A stretch of DNA of 64,000 nucleotides, from assembly GCF_009696465.1 (NCBI RefSeq), contig NZ_VULX01000004.1, forward strand, positions 1 through 64,000. The letters run 5' to 3'. A program made the translations under genes and the position numbers. Below the pieces are notes generated by a model that was not told the DNA's origin, ran no database searches, and worked only from the letters and a program-made list of their open reading frames with translations. Positions 43,644 to 53,899 of the stretch are shown here, piece by piece. Position 1 is the first letter of the stretch. Every line of letters begins with the position of its first letter. This DNA comes from Inconstantimicrobium porci (GTDB lineage Bacteria; Bacillota; Clostridia; Clostridiales; Clostridiaceae).

Positions 43644-44753
43644 ATGGCAAATTTATCATTAAAACATATTTATAAAGTTTATCCAGGAGATGTAACAGCT
43701 GTTACAGATTTTAATTTGGATATAGCAGATAAGGAGTTTATTGTATTCGTTGGACCATCTGGATGTGGTAAGTCAACTACTCTAAGAATGGTTGCTGGAC
43801 TTGAAGAAATATCAAAAGGTGAATTATGGATCGGAGACAAGATGGTTAACGATGTAGCACCTAAAGATAGAGATATAGCAATGGTTTTCCAGAGTTATGC
43901 GTTATATCCACACATGAGTGTTTACGATAACATGGCATTTGGATTAAAATTAAGAAAAGTTCCAAAAGAAGAAATAGATAAGAAAGTTAAAGAAGCAGCT
44001 AAGATGCTTGATATAGAACATTTATTAGACAGAAAGCCAAAGGCTTTATCTGGTGGACAAAGACAAAGAGTTGCTTTAGGAAGAGCAATCGTCAGAGAAC
44101 CAAAGGTATTCTTAATGGATGAACCTTTATCAAACCTAGATGCAAAACTAAGAGTTCAAATGAGAACTGTTATATCTAAACTTCATAAAAAATTACAGAC
44201 AACATTCATATATGTTACTCATGACCAGATTGAAGCTATGACAATGGGTACTAGAATAGTTGTTATGAAGGATGGTGTTGTTCAACAGGTTGCAGCTCCA
44301 CAAGAAATTTACGAACATCCAATAAATGTATTTGTTGCAGGATTTATAGGAAGCCCTCAGATGAACTTTGTAGATTCTAAGCTTGTAGAAAAGGATGGAA
44401 AGGTGTATGCTGATTTTATGGGTGAAGAAATTCTTCTACCAGCTGACAAAGCAGCTATAATTAAATCTAAAGGATATGTTGGAAAAGACGTATTACTAGG
44501 AATCAGACCAGAAAACTTAGTTGGAGAACAAGAATTAACTGAAGCTCATAAAGATTCAACAGTTTCAGCTAAAGTTGAAGTTACTGAATTAATGGGAGCT
44601 GAAAGCTACATTTACTTAAATAAGAACGGAAAACAGTTAATATTAAGAACTAATGGAAGTACAAAACTTCAGGTTGGAGATAACACTAAAGTTGGATTAA
44701 ATATGGACAAGTGCCACGTATTTGATAAGGAAACTGAATTAGCTGTATTTTAG
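43644..44753 (+). CDS. Sugar ABC transporter ATPase, MsmX/UgpC type
   Basis: 369 residues. Walker [10 protein letters not shown] near residue 37, signature [14 protein letters not shown], Walker [14 protein letters not shown]-loop THDQIEAM, then a 130-residue OB-like regulatory domain (from about 235) as in MalK. No permease or binding protein is nearby, which fits the multitask ATPases such as MsmX that serve several sugar importers. GGGGAGG lies upstream. The regulator gene follows 13 bases after its stop. Confidence 0.9.
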   Translation: MANLSLKHIYKVYPGDVTAVTDFNLDIADKEFIVFVGPSGCGKSTTLRMVAGLEEISKGELWIGDKMVNDVAPKDRDIAMVFQSYALYPHMSVYDNMAFGLKLRKVPKEEIDKKVKEAAKMLDIEHLLDRKPKALSGGQRQRVALGRAIVREPKVFLMDEPLSNLDAKLRVQMRTVISKLHKKLQTTFIYVTHDQIEAMTMGTRIVVMKDGVVQQVAAPQEIYEHPINVFVAGFIGSPQMNFVDSKLVEKDGKVYADFMGEEILLPADKAAIIKSKGYVGKDVLLGIRPENLVGEQELTEAHKDSTVSAKVEVTELMGAESYIYLNKNGKQLILRTNGSTKLQVGDNTKVGLNMDKCHVFDKETELAVF

Positions 44754-44766
44754 GAGGAAGTAGACG

Positions 44767-45720
44767 GTGTACAATTTTAAAGAATACTTGCTAGATTTAA
44801 GCAGAAACAGCAATGTGAATTTCAAATTGATTTCAGAAGATGGCGAAGTTTTATTCGATTCAATAAAGAATGAAAACTTTGATGATTTGAAATGCGTTGA
44901 TTTAATGCTTGAAGGAAGTAGAGCAAGCTTATATGTAAAAAAGGAATTTGAAATATGTGCATCTATTCTGAAATATTCTATTGAAAGTAAATACAAAGAA
45001 ATCTTCTCTCTTAGAGAGAAGATCTTTGTTGATATGTTAGAAGGAAAGAGCATTACATCAGAGTCACTGTATAGTGCTCTTCCTTTTTTATCTTCAAAGT
45101 GTACTTTGTTCTTAATTTCTGTTAACAAGAATAAATATGAAGTTTTAAATATTCTTAAAGAATATTATGAGAAAGAAGATATAGTTATTTTTGTATATGG
45201 TGATTACATAGCTATCGTTGGTACATTTGAGGATCCAGATGAGCATGCTGTAAGTATCAAAGAAATGATAGAATCAAATGCTTTTTCATCATGCTATATA
45301 AGTTATGTGAATTTTGAAGGTGATACAACTGCATTTGTGAAATCATTTAAAAGTGCGCAGTCATATATAGAAATAGGTAAAAGGTATAATCTTCAGAATA
45401 GAATTTATAACAATGAGAGTCTTCTTTTTGAGAAGACAATATATAATGTGAGTTTTGATGTTAAAGAAGAAATTTATAATAAGTTTAAGGACAAGCTGTC
45501 AAAACTTGATAACGAAATGATCAATACAGTTGAAGAATTTCTAAATGCCGGACTTAATATAAGTGAAACAGCTAAAAAACTTTATATACATAGAAATACT
45601 CTGATATACAGACTTGATAAGATTTTAAAAGATACAGGGTATGATATAAGAGATTTTAGGCAGGCCGCTATTTTTACAATAGCGCTGCTAATATGGAAAG
45701 AAAAAAACAACATTCATTAA
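44767..45720 (+). CDS. CdaR/PucR-family helix-turn-helix regulator
   Basis: 317 residues from the GTG at 44767 (AGGAGGAAG upstream). The N-terminal 200 residues look like a sensor or degenerate GGDEF-like domain. The C-terminus has the PucR-type HTH: FLNAGLNISETAKKLYIHRNTLIYRLDKI, then TGYDIRDFRQAAIFTIAL. This family often answers to sugars or diacids. The tight link to the sugar ATPase suggests control of carbohydrate uptake. Confidence 0.85.
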   Translation: MYNFKEYLLDLSRNSNVNFKLISEDGEVLFDSIKNENFDDLKCVDLMLEGSRASLYVKKEFEICASILKYSIESKYKEIFSLREKIFVDMLEGKSITSESLYSALPFLSSKCTLFLISVNKNKYEVLNILKEYYEKEDIVIFVYGDYIAIVGTFEDPDEHAVSIKEMIESNAFSSCYISYVNFEGDTTAFVKSFKSAQSYIEIGKRYNLQNRIYNNESLLFEKTIYNVSFDVKEEIYNKFKDKLSKLDNEMINTVEEFLNAGLNISETAKKLYIHRNTLIYRLDKILKDTGYDIRDFRQAAIFTIALLIWKEKNNIH

Positions 45721-45724
45721 AATA

Positions 45725-45769
45725 AAAGGGGATGTTACACAATTAATTAGTTGTGTAACATCCCCTTTG
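45725..45769. terminator. Bidirectional terminator
   Basis: AAAGGGGATGTTACACAA pairs perfectly with TTGTGTAACATCCCCTTT around an eight-base loop; it serves the CdaR-like gene and possibly the convergent gene. Confidence 0.9.
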
Positions 45770-45815
45770 TTAGTTTGTGATAATGCTTATTGTTCTTTTA
45801 TAATAAAAATGCTTC

Positions 45816-46529
45816 TTAATGGGTCTGAAAATATTCTGAGCATCTCTCTACCCATATTTTCTGGTGTTCTTCTGGACTGACAAGTCTTTCTGATAAGTCT
45901 TTGATAGAATTTATTCCTGCTTCTCTACACCATCTTAAACATTCTTTATAGAATTTCATCATACTGTCAGCTGGTTTGTCTTCATAACCATAGACATAAT
46001 CAAGCTTTTTCAAATATGCAACGGTAAGTCTTGAATAGCCATCAATAACTACAGGCAGACCATTAATATAGATAAATCCTACAATTATATCTTTAGGTGA
46101 TTTAATCCATGAAGCTGCATTTTTAACTTTTTCAATATTTACTGTAAGTTGTTCGGGAATAATGCTGTTTATGTTTAACTTTACAATACTGGTAGCACGT
46201 TTATTTTTATAAATCCACCTTTTATATTTCTTAAATCCATAATTGTACAATATTGAACTGCTTATTATGTCATCACCTGCAATTATTTCTGTAATGTAAG
46301 GATTCCAGTAAAATAATTCGTTGATAAATGCAGCGAACAACTTACTTTTATCTTCTATGCAGTGATGAAAAGAAATGTTGAGTATCTGCGTTACAGTGTT
46401 AAATATGCTGTATTCAAAAATTCCCATGACAACGTCATTTTCCTTTGCAATAAAGGCAGTGTTGTGAATTGAACTTTCCTTGAATTTAAGATATTTAAAA
46501 TCATCATCAGTGACTCTTTCTACTTCCAT
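45816..46529 (-). CDS. GNAT-like plus ParB-like domain protein, function unknown
   Basis: 237 residues. The first half looks like a weak acetyltransferase-like fold (FIAKENDVVMGIFEYSIF and ILYNYGFKKYKR). The second half contains IIVGFIYINGLPVVIDGYSRLTVAYLKK, which recalls the ParB/sulfiredoxin motif of 'index of substrate' type (V-I-D-G-Y-S-R). Neither half has a certain active site. AAAGGGGTC precedes the ATG. It is a single gene with no helpful neighbours. Confidence 0.6.
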   Translation of the reverse strand: MEVERVTDDDFKYLKFKESSIHNTAFIAKENDVVMGIFEYSIFNTVTQILNISFHHCIEDKSKLFAAFINELFYWNPYITEIIAGDDIISSSILYNYGFKKYKRWIYKNKRATSIVKLNINSIIPEQLTVNIEKVKNAASWIKSPKDIIVGFIYINGLPVVIDGYSRLTVAYLKKLDYVYGYEDKPADSMMKFYKECLRWCREAGINSIKDLSERLVSPEEHQKIWVERCSEYFQTH

Positions 46530-46605
46530 AGTTTTATGACCCCTTTTTAAAATATATATTAGTATATATTTATAGATATTATATCGAAGTAAATAACTAA
46601 AATAT

Positions 46606-46642
46606 AAAAAAACACATCCTGAAAATTACAGAATGTGTTTTG
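46606..46642 (-). terminator. Terminator of the rlmI-like gene
   Basis: On the minus strand AAAACACA, then CTG/CAG and TGTGTTTT, with a long T-run after it. Confidence 0.75.
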
Positions 46643-46656
46643 AAAAATCTATATTT

Positions 46657-47832
46657 TTAGATTACCTGGAATATTATAAACTTTAAGTAGTAAGATTCGT
46701 CTGCAGTCCATAATATTGGGTGGTCAGCAGCCTGAGTCCTGAATTCAATCTGTCTTAATTGTCTGTGTGCATCACTTGCTGCTTTAAAGATAGTTTCTTT
46801 AAAGTGTTTTTCACTCATGTAGTGTGAGCATGAACATGTTATGAAGAAACCGCCTTTTTTAACAAGTCTTATTCCTCTTATATTAATTTCTTTGTATCCT
46901 TTTGTAGCATTCTTAATTGTATTTTTAGATTTTGTGAATGCTGGAGGATCAAGTATAACTACGTCATACTGTCTGCCTTCTTTTGCCCACTGAGGAAGTA
47001 CATTAAATGCATTGTGGCATTCGAATTTAACTGTATCTTGTAAGCCATTTAGTTCTGCATTCTTGTTGGCAAAATCAACTGCGTGCTGAGAAACATCAAC
47101 ACCAAGTACAGATTTTGCGCCAGCAATTCCTGCGTTTAATGCGAATGAGCCAGTGTGAGTAAAACAGTCAAGAACATCTGCACCTTTACAAAGTTTTTGA
47201 ATTGCTTTTCTGTTTTCCTTCTGGTCTAAGAAGAAGCCAGTCTTTTGTCCGTCTTTTATATCAACGTAGTATTTAACGCCATTTTCCTCAATCTGAACCA
47301 TTGTGTCAAATTCATCTGTAAGGAAGCCCTTTCTTTGCTGAAGGCCTTCAAGTTCTCTTGTTGCAAGGTCACTTCTCTCATATACACCTTTTGCGCCGTA
47401 TTCTTCTACAAGAATTTTAGTGACAATGTCCCTGTAACGTTCCATTCCTAGAGTAGAAATCTGTACTACATAATAATCTTCAAACTTATCTACTGTAAGC
47501 CCTGGAAGAAAATCTGCTTCCCCGAATATAAATCTGCAGCTTGAAGTGTCTATTACCTTTTTTCTGTAATCCCATGCAAGTTTGAATCTCTTTCTGAAGA
47601 ATTCTTCATTTATCTCTTCATTTATATCTCTTGTCATGATTCTTACTGTTATTTTTGATTGGTCATTTACATAGCCTCTGCCTATAAATACATTTTTAAA
47701 ATCATATACATCAACGATATCGCCGTTCTCGTAGTCACCATCATATGCTTCTATTTCGTCCACATATATCCATGGTCTACCAGCTTGAGCTTTTCTTCCT
47801 GCACCTTTAAATAAAAAGAATTTACTTGTCAT
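46657..47832 (-). CDS. rlmI: 23S rRNA cytosine methyltransferase, RlmI/RlmK-like
   Basis: 391 residues. N-terminal PUA-like domain (about 1-80, FFLFKGAGRKAQAGRPWIYVDE), EEHUD-like linker, then a Rossmann methyltransferase with DCFTHTGSFALNAGIAGAKSV (SAM site), VILDPPAFTKSK (catalytic DPPxF) and the Cys in FITCSCSHYM. It methylates C5 of a cytosine in 23S rRNA (position 1962 in E. coli). AGGAGGC precedes the ATG. Confidence 0.92.
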   Translation of the reverse strand: MTSKFFLFKGAGRKAQAGRPWIYVDEIEAYDGDYENGDIVDVYDFKNVFIGRGYVNDQSKITVRIMTRDINEEINEEFFRKRFKLAWDYRKKVIDTSSCRFIFGEADFLPGLTVDKFEDYYVVQISTLGMERYRDIVTKILVEEYGAKGVYERSDLATRELEGLQQRKGFLTDEFDTMVQIEENGVKYYVDIKDGQKTGFFLDQKENRKAIQKLCKGADVLDCFTHTGSFALNAGIAGAKSVLGVDVSQHAVDFANKNAELNGLQDTVKFECHNAFNVLPQWAKEGRQYDVVILDPPAFTKSKNTIKNATKGYKEINIRGIRLVKKGGFFITCSCSHYMSEKHFKETIFKAASDAHRQLRQIEFRTQAADHPILWTADESYYLKFIIFQVI

Positions 47833-47936
47833 ATTGTGCCTCCTAATTTTAAACTAAATAAATTATATCACAAATACAGTGTTTGGAAATAGAGAGCTTG
47901 TACACCGAAATATATTTAAAATAAAAAGTATGCGAA

Positions 47937-47966
47937 AAGAGCATGCTAAGGGGATAACATGCTCTT
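47937..47966. terminator. Hairpin between rlmI and BFD-like gene
   Basis: AAGAGCATG pairs with CATGCTCTT; no strong T-run. Confidence 0.45.
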
Positions 47967-48023
47967 CAAACTATTTCAATTATGGGATATAGGGAAAATT
48001 AAATAGGGTTTAAGGGGATTATT

Positions 48024-48248
48024 TTAAGACCATTCGTTATTTTTATAGCTTTCAATAAGTTCACTGATCTTATATGAACATCTTGATCCTTTGCAGCTGC
48101 CACTTAATGCACCAGTTGCTTCTCTGACTTCGTCTAGAGTTAAAGCGCCTTTACGTATGGCGTTTTTTATTGTGGATCTATTGATCGCTCTGCATAAACA
48201 AACCTTAGTTAGTTTATCCATTATTTCTGGATTAACATTATTATTCAT
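48024..48248 (-). CDS. BFD-like [2Fe-2S]-binding protein
   Basis: 74 residues. Cysteines in VCLCRAINR and SGSCKGSRCSYK follow the BFD/NirB-type pattern C-x-C ... C-x4-C, binding one [2Fe-2S] cluster. Free-standing BFD-like proteins are found in clostridia; a role in iron release or electron transfer is possible. AGGAGGATT sits upstream. Confidence 0.82.
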   Translation of the reverse strand: MNNNVNPEIMDKLTKVCLCRAINRSTIKNAIRKGALTLDEVREATGALSGSCKGSRCSYKISELIESYKNNEWS

Positions 48249-48447
48249 AACGAAATCCTCCTAAAAATAACTCGAATATCCCTATGGGGAAATCCTATGA
48301 ACTTATTTAAACATATTTCGACAAGAAAGTCAACAAGCAATAGCAATTATTCTTGAAAAAATTTAATTTAATATAATCAAATTAATTATACATAAATAAT
48401 AAGTGCATTAAATTATAAAGATATATAATAATATGTATTGAAAATAT

Positions 48448-48476
48448 TTGACAATAAAAATACAGTATTATATAAT
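48448..48476 (+). promoter_or_regulatory. Promoter of ileS T-box leader
   Basis: TTGACA, 17 bases, TATAAT: a perfect consensus pair. Confidence 0.9.
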
Positions 48477-48482
48477 TTAATA

Positions 48483-48775
48483 AATGAAAAAACTATGATT
48501 AGGAAAAGTACTTAAACTTAATCTTATAGAGAGCAGTTGGTTGGTGTAAAGCTGTAGTTTGATTTAAGGAAAATCACCTATGAGTTGGAGGCTGAAAGAG
48601 TTCAATTAAGCTTATCTCGTAATTCTGCGTTAAAGAATAGAGCATTATAATGTGCTTGAATGGAGTTCTGTATAGTTTCGATGCATGATAAAATGTCGAA
48701 GGATAAAACAGACTATAATCTATAGGTGGTATAGCGAATATAACTTCGTCCTTGTTAGGATGAAGTTTTTTTATT
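48483..48775 (+). ncRNA. T-box leader, isoleucine specific
   Basis: Stem I with AGAGAGCAGTTGGTTGGTG; specifier codon ATC (48573-48575) in GGAAAATCACC; T-box ATAGGTGGTATAGCG at 48722-48736; terminator ACTTCGTCCT/AGGATGAAGT at 48743-48766 with seven T. It should switch on ileS when tRNA-Ile is uncharged. No inserted element is seen, unlike the Tyr leader. Confidence 0.95.
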
Positions 48776-48838
48776 TTAGCAAGAAAAATCAATTATATAT
48801 GATTGAGATATTTCTTAAATATGAAAGGAGAAAGGGTA

Positions 48839-51800
48839 ATGTATAAAAAATATGATGCCTCAGAAGGTTTCGTAAAATTAGAACAAGACGTTTTAAAAGA
48901 ATGGAAAGAACATGATGTAATAAAGAAAAGCCTTAATGCCAACCCAGATGGCGAGAGCTTTACTTTTTTTGATGGACCTCCAACAGCAAATGGTAAGCCA
49001 CACGTTGGTCATATATTAACAAGAGTTATGAAAGACTTAATCCCAAGATATAAAGTAATGCAGGGATATAATGTTATAAGAAAAGCAGGATGGGATACTC
49101 ACGGATTACCTGTTGAACTTGAAATAGAAAAGAAACTTGGAATTTCAGGAAAACAGCAGATAGAAGAACACGGAGTTGAAAAATTCGTTAAAGAATGTAA
49201 GGAAAGTGTATTTACATATGTACATATGTGGGAAGAAATGTCTGATAAGATAGGATACTGGGTAGACATGGAAAATCCATATATTACTTATGATAATAAC
49301 TATATTGAATCTGTATGGTGGGCTTTAAAGCAAATGTGGGATAAAGGTCTTCTATATGAAGGACACAAGGTTATGCCTTACTGCCCAAGATGTGGAACTG
49401 CTCTTTCTTCACATGAAGTTGCACAAGGATACAAAGATGTTAAAGATTTAACTGCAACAGTTAAATTTAAGGTTAAGGGAGAAGACAACAAGTATATACT
49501 TGCTTGGACAACTACACCTTGGACTTTACCTTCAAACTTAGCTTTAGCAGTAAATAAGACTTATACTTATGCTGAAGTAAAAGTTAAAGATAATGATGAA
49601 GTATATGTTGTTGCTAAGGATCTTGCAGAAAAAGTTCTTGGCGAAGATATTGAAATAGTAAGAGAATTCAAGGGTGAAGAACTTCTTGGAGTTAAATATG
49701 AACAACTTATGCCTTTTGCAAAAGTTGAGGGAAAAGCATTTGAAGTAATTCATGGTGATTATGTAACATTAACAGATGGTACTGGTATAGTTCATATTGC
49801 ACCAGCTTACGGTGAAGACGATAATATTGTTGCTAAGAAGAACGGCATAACATTCATTAACCTTGTTGATAAAGAAGGTAAGTTTGTTGATGAAGTTACT
49901 CCTTGGGCAGGAAAATTCGTTAAGAAATGTGATGAAAGTATCTGCAAGTGGCTTGAAGAAAACAATAAGCTTATCAAAGCTGAAAGACATCTTCACTCAT
50001 ATCCACATTGCTGGAGATGCGATACACCACTTCTTTATTATCCAAAGGAAAGCTGGTTCGTTAAGACTACAGCTTTAAGAGATCAGTTAATGAAAAACAA
50101 TAATGGAATCAACTGGATGCCTGATAATATAAAGACAGGAAGATTTGGAAAGTTCATTGAAAATGTTATTGACTGGGGTATATCAAGAGATAGATACTGG
50201 GGTACACCACTTCCAATATGGAACTGTGAATGTGGTCATCAAGAATGTATTGGAAGTATTGAAGAATTAAAACAAAAAGGAATAGATGTTCCTGCTGATA
50301 TAGAATTACACAAACCATATATAGATAATGTTCATTTAAAATGTCCACATTGTGGAAAGGAAATGGTTAGAACTCACGAAGTTATAGACTGCTGGTTTGA
50401 TTCAGGATCTATGCCATTTGCACAGCATCATTATCCATTTGAAAACAAGGAAGTATTTGAAAAGAACTTCCCAGCACAGTTCATATCAGAAGCTGTTGAC
50501 CAGACAAGAGGATGGTTTTACACATTACTTGCTGTTTCAACTGCATTATTTGATAAAGCACCATTTGAAAACTGTATAGTTTTAGGTCACGTTCTTGATA
50601 AGAAGGGCTTAAAGATGTCTAAGTCAAAGGGAAATGTTGTTGCACCAAACGATGTTCTTGATACTGTAGGAGCAGATGCTACAAGATGGCATTTCTATAC
50701 TTCAAGTGCACCATGGCTTCCAACAAGATTCTCTAAGGAAGATGTTGCTGATACTCAGAGAAGATTCTTAAGTACATTATGGAATGTATATTCATTCTAT
50801 GTTCTATATGCTGATCTTGATAAGTTTGATGCTACTAAGTACCAGGGCTTTAAGTCAGATAATGCTATGGATAAGTGGATATTATCTAAGTTAAATACAT
50901 TAATTAAGACTGTTTCTGATTGTCTTGATAATTACAAGATAACTCAAGCTGCTTTATCAATTGAAGATTTTGTTGATACTTTATCTAACTGGTATGTAAG
51001 AAGAAACAGAGCAAGATTCTGGACTACAGAACTTGACGATAGTAAGATAGGAGCTTACACAACTTTATATACAGTACTTGTTACTTTATCAAAGGTTGCA
51101 GCACCATTCATACCATTTATGACAGAAAGCATTTATCAGAGTCTTGTTAAGTCATTAGATAATAACGCTCCAGAAAGTGTTCATTTATGTACATGGCCAG
51201 TAGCTCACGAAGAGCTTATAAACAAAGATCTTGAAAAGGAAATGGATTTAGCTTACGCAATCTGTAAACTTGGAAGAAGCGCAAGAAATGCTGCTAATAT
51301 CAAGAACAGACAGCCATTAAGCAAGATTTCAGTTTCTGTAGATACTCTTCCTAAGTATTATGAAGATATCGTAATGGATGAACTTAATGTTAAGTCATTA
51401 GAAGTTGGAGCTGACTTATCTGAACATGTTAACTTTGAAATTAAGCCTAACCTCCCTGTGCTTGGAAGAGCTTATGGTAAGTTAATACCAGGAATAAGAA
51501 AAGCTTTATCAGAAATGAATCAGATGACTTTAGCTCAGGATATCAATAATGGTAAGACTGTAACAATAGAAGTTCAGGGAACTAAGATCGATTTAACTAA
51601 GGAAAGTCTTCTTGTAACAATGCAAGGTAAAGAAGGATATGCTTTCGCTGGAGAAGGCGAGCTTGGAGTTGTCCTAGATACTCATATTACTCCAGAACTT
51701 AAGGAAGAAGGATACGTAAGAGAAATTCTTTCTAAGGTTCAGAATATGAGAAAAGAAAGTGGATTCGAAGTCTTAGATAGAATCAATCTTTATGTTGCAG

Positions 51801-51952
51801 GCAACGATATGCTTATCGATGTTATCAAGAAGTATGAAGAATCACTTAAGAATGATACTTTAACAGATACTATATTCTTCAATGAGGATGCAGATTACAC
51901 TGAATACTCAATCAACGGAGAAGACTTAAAGATAGCTGTTAAGAAAAACTAG
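48839..51952 (+). CDS. ileS: Isoleucyl-tRNA synthetase
   Basis: 1037 residues from the ATG at 48839 (AAAGGAGAAAGGG upstream). Class I signature HVGH (in [11 protein letters not shown]), CP1 editing domain with [12 protein letters not shown], and KMSKSKGNV near residue 600. The C-terminal region includes the tRNA-binding and zinc-associated part common to the clostridial/eukaryotic-like form. This long type is often less sensitive to mupirocin; that is family knowledge, not proof here. Regulated by the Ile T-box. Confidence 0.97.
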   Translation: MYKKYDASEGFVKLEQDVLKEWKEHDVIKKSLNANPDGESFTFFDGPPTANGKPHVGHILTRVMKDLIPRYKVMQGYNVIRKAGWDTHGLPVELEIEKKLGISGKQQIEEHGVEKFVKECKESVFTYVHMWEEMSDKIGYWVDMENPYITYDNNYIESVWWALKQMWDKGLLYEGHKVMPYCPRCGTALSSHEVAQGYKDVKDLTATVKFKVKGEDNKYILAWTTTPWTLPSNLALAVNKTYTYAEVKVKDNDEVYVVAKDLAEKVLGEDIEIVREFKGEELLGVKYEQLMPFAKVEGKAFEVIHGDYVTLTDGTGIVHIAPAYGEDDNIVAKKNGITFINLVDKEGKFVDEVTPWAGKFVKKCDESICKWLEENNKLIKAERHLHSYPHCWRCDTPLLYYPKESWFVKTTALRDQLMKNNNGINWMPDNIKTGRFGKFIENVIDWGISRDRYWGTPLPIWNCECGHQECIGSIEELKQKGIDVPADIELHKPYIDNVHLKCPHCGKEMVRTHEVIDCWFDSGSMPFAQHHYPFENKEVFEKNFPAQFISEAVDQTRGWFYTLLAVSTALFDKAPFENCIVLGHVLDKKGLKMSKSKGNVVAPNDVLDTVGADATRWHFYTSSAPWLPTRFSKEDVADTQRRFLSTLWNVYSFYVLYADLDKFDATKYQGFKSDNAMDKWILSKLNTLIKTVSDCLDNYKITQAALSIEDFVDTLSNWYVRRNRARFWTTELDDSKIGAYTTLYTVLVTLSKVAAPFIPFMTESIYQSLVKSLDNNAPESVHLCTWPVAHEELINKDLEKEMDLAYAICKLGRSARNAANIKNRQPLSKISVSVDTLPKYYEDIVMDELNVKSLEVGADLSEHVNFEIKPNLPVLGRAYGKLIPGIRKALSEMNQMTLAQDINNGKTVTIEVQGTKIDLTKESLLVTMQGKEGYAFAGEGELGVVLDTHITPELKEEGYVREILSKVQNMRKESGFEVLDRINLYVAGNDMLIDVIKKYEESLKNDTLTDTIFFNEDADYTEYSINGEDLKIAVKKN

Positions 51953-51970
51953 TTTGTAAATATACTAATG

Positions 51971-52003
51971 AAAAAGCCGGAGGGAATTGCCTCTGGCTTT
52001 TTT
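51971..52003 (+). terminator. Terminator of ileS
   Basis: AAAAAGCCGGAGG pairs with CCTCTGGCTTTTTT. Confidence 0.88.
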
Positions 52004-52016
52004 CTATAATAAGATA

Positions 52017-52289
52017 GATAAACTGAAAAAGATTAAAGATATGAGAGCAGAGATAAGAGAACAGGATGAAAATGCTATATACTTAGGAATATTTGCGACC
52101 GAAGAGGACAAGCTTATTGGATTTATAGCACTGCATAGTTTTAATTATATTAATAAGAAGCTAAAGATAGGTTATGTGTTAAATAAAAAATATCGAAAAA
52201 GAGGATTTATGGTTACAATGAGGGAAGATTATAAATTGAATGGTACATTATTTAAAATTAACAGTTATTTAAAAATGTATTTAATATAA
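52017..52289 (+). pseudogene. Remnant of a GNAT acetyltransferase (RimJ/RimL-like)
   Basis: The frame reads IYLGIFATEEDKLIGFIALHSF and KLKIGYVLNKKYRKRGFMV, the central strands of a RimJ/RimL-type acetyltransferase. It then jumps straight to REDYKLNG, which normally lies near the C-terminus. About 45 residues holding the acetyl-CoA loop are missing, the N-terminus is also absent, and no ribosome site precedes it. The frame starts inside the ileS terminator. It is most likely a decayed gene. Confidence 0.65.
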
Positions 52290-52655
52290 ACATTTTATGC
52301 TTATGGCTGACTAAAGAAGGATATTAGTGCTTCTCAGCGTAGTCTTGTTTTTTCGGAAGAAAAGTGACGGCTTCTGGCTTGCTTCTAGAGTTTCTTGAGG
52401 ATAGATTTTTTGTATAAAGTAACTAAAAATGATTAAGATATATATAGATAGATTAGAATTTTTGAAATTTACAGTCTGTTAATTGAAAATAACAAAAAAT
52501 AACATTATACTAAATTTAGAAAACGTTTAATAAGCAAGATAAAACATAATTTCATCTTAATTCTACAAGGATTGACGGAAAATATTGCTTAAAGTTAATT
52601 TAATGTATATAATAAATACTTATTGAAACAATTTCAAAAGTTAGGAGTTGATTAA
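52290..52655. other. Intergenic region before LacI-type regulator
   Basis: No gene is seen. A cre-like sequence AGAAAACGTTTAAT lies near 52518-52531, and AT-rich promoter-like sequence follows to 52620. The stretch 52320-52400 looks like leftover coding sequence but has no clear frame. Confidence 0.5.
52517..52530. promoter_or_regulatory. Possible cre site upstream of CcpA-like gene
   Basis: TAGAAAACGTTTAA resembles the catabolite-responsive element core (GAAAnCGnTT) and lies about 125 bases before the gene; auto-control would be plausible. Confidence 0.35.
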
Positions 52656-53654
52656 ATGGCGGTATCAATTAAAGATGTTGCTAGGGAAGCTGGAGTTTCT
52701 ATCGCAACAGTATCAAGAGTGCTTAATGATATAGATGTTGTAAACGAAGAGACTAAGAAAAAGGTTTTAGATGCAATTAAAGATTTAGGCTATAGACCTA
52801 ACATAGTAGCTAGAAGTTTAAAAACTCAGAGAACTAAAACTATAGGAATACTTGTACCAGATATATCAAGCCAGGTTTATCCTGAAATAGTTAGAGGTGC
52901 AGAAGATGTTGCTAATATCTATGATTATAATATAATTCTTTGTAATTCTGATTATGATATGGATAAAGAAAAAGAATATTTAAGAGTCCTAAAAGAAAAA
53001 ATGGTTGATGGACTTTTATATATGAGTATTTCATTAGAAGAAAAAACTATAAATCTTGTTAATGATCTTGATTTGAAAACTGTACTTGTAGAAACTAAAG
53101 ATGAGAAGGGCATATTCCCAAGTGTAACAATTGATGATATACAGGCATTATATGATTCAACGAAGTACCTTATAGATAAGGGAGCTAAAAAGATTGCATT
53201 TATAGGAACAAAGCAGGAAGAAGTAAATGCAGTTACTAAGAGATATAAGGGATATGAAAAAGCATTATTAGAGAACGGACTTGAATTAGACGAAGACTTA
53301 AGATATTTTGATGGATTTAAAGTTAAGACTGGATATAACGGAATAGAAAAGTTTCTTGAAAGTAAAAAAGATTTTGATGCAGTAGTATGTTCATCAGATG
53401 AAATCGCTATGGGAGCTATAAATGCATTAAGAGATCATGGAAAGAGAGTTCCAGAAGACGTAAGTGTAATAGGATTCTCAAATATAAATATGTCTGAAGT
53501 ATTCTATCCAAAGATAACTACAGTTGCTGAACCAATGTATGATATGGGTTCAATTGCAATGAGAATGCTTATAAAACTTGTTAATAAGAAAGAAGTAGAA
53601 CAGCAGCATTATATTCTTGATCATAAGATTGTTGAAAGAAACAGCTGTAAATAA
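52656..53654 (+). CDS. LacI-family regulator, CcpA-like
   Basis: 332 residues. N-terminal HTH and hinge: VSIKDVAREAGVSIATVSRVLND then YRPNIVARSLKT. A periplasmic-binding-protein-like core follows with TIGILVPDISSQVYPEIVRGAEDVA and the C-terminal IGFSNINMSEVFYPKITTVAEPMYDMG. The N-terminal half resembles CcpA proteins of clostridia closely, so it may mediate carbon catabolite control; HPr-Ser-P contacts cannot be proven by eye. TAGGAGTTG precedes the ATG. Confidence 0.82.
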   Translation: MAVSIKDVAREAGVSIATVSRVLNDIDVVNEETKKKVLDAIKDLGYRPNIVARSLKTQRTKTIGILVPDISSQVYPEIVRGAEDVANIYDYNIILCNSDYDMDKEKEYLRVLKEKMVDGLLYMSISLEEKTINLVNDLDLKTVLVETKDEKGIFPSVTIDDIQALYDSTKYLIDKGAKKIAFIGTKQEEVNAVTKRYKGYEKALLENGLELDEDLRYFDGFKVKTGYNGIEKFLESKKDFDAVVCSSDEIAMGAINALRDHGKRVPEDVSVIGFSNINMSEVFYPKITTVAEPMYDMGSIAMRMLIKLVNKKEVEQQHYILDHKIVERNSCK

Positions 53655-53669
53655 TCTTAATTAATTTAT

Positions 53670-53702
53670 AAAAAGTCTGTCATTGATTATGGCGGACTTT
53701 TT
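53670..53702 (+). terminator. Terminator of the CcpA-like gene
   Basis: AAAAAGTC-TG-CAT and its complement ATGGCGGACTTTTT. Confidence 0.75.
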
Positions 53703-53899
53703 CAATGCATAAGAAATTGCATCGAGATATGTCTTAGAAATCTTTATAATTGATAATTAATTTTGTGTATGTTACGATATGTAGTATGTAAAGTTGAAGA
53801 AGAGTAATGATAAGTATTTCCTTGAATAAATTCATAGAAATATTTTTTTTTATAAACTTTAAAGCGATGGGATTATTTGCGTAAAGTATAGGAGGAGCT

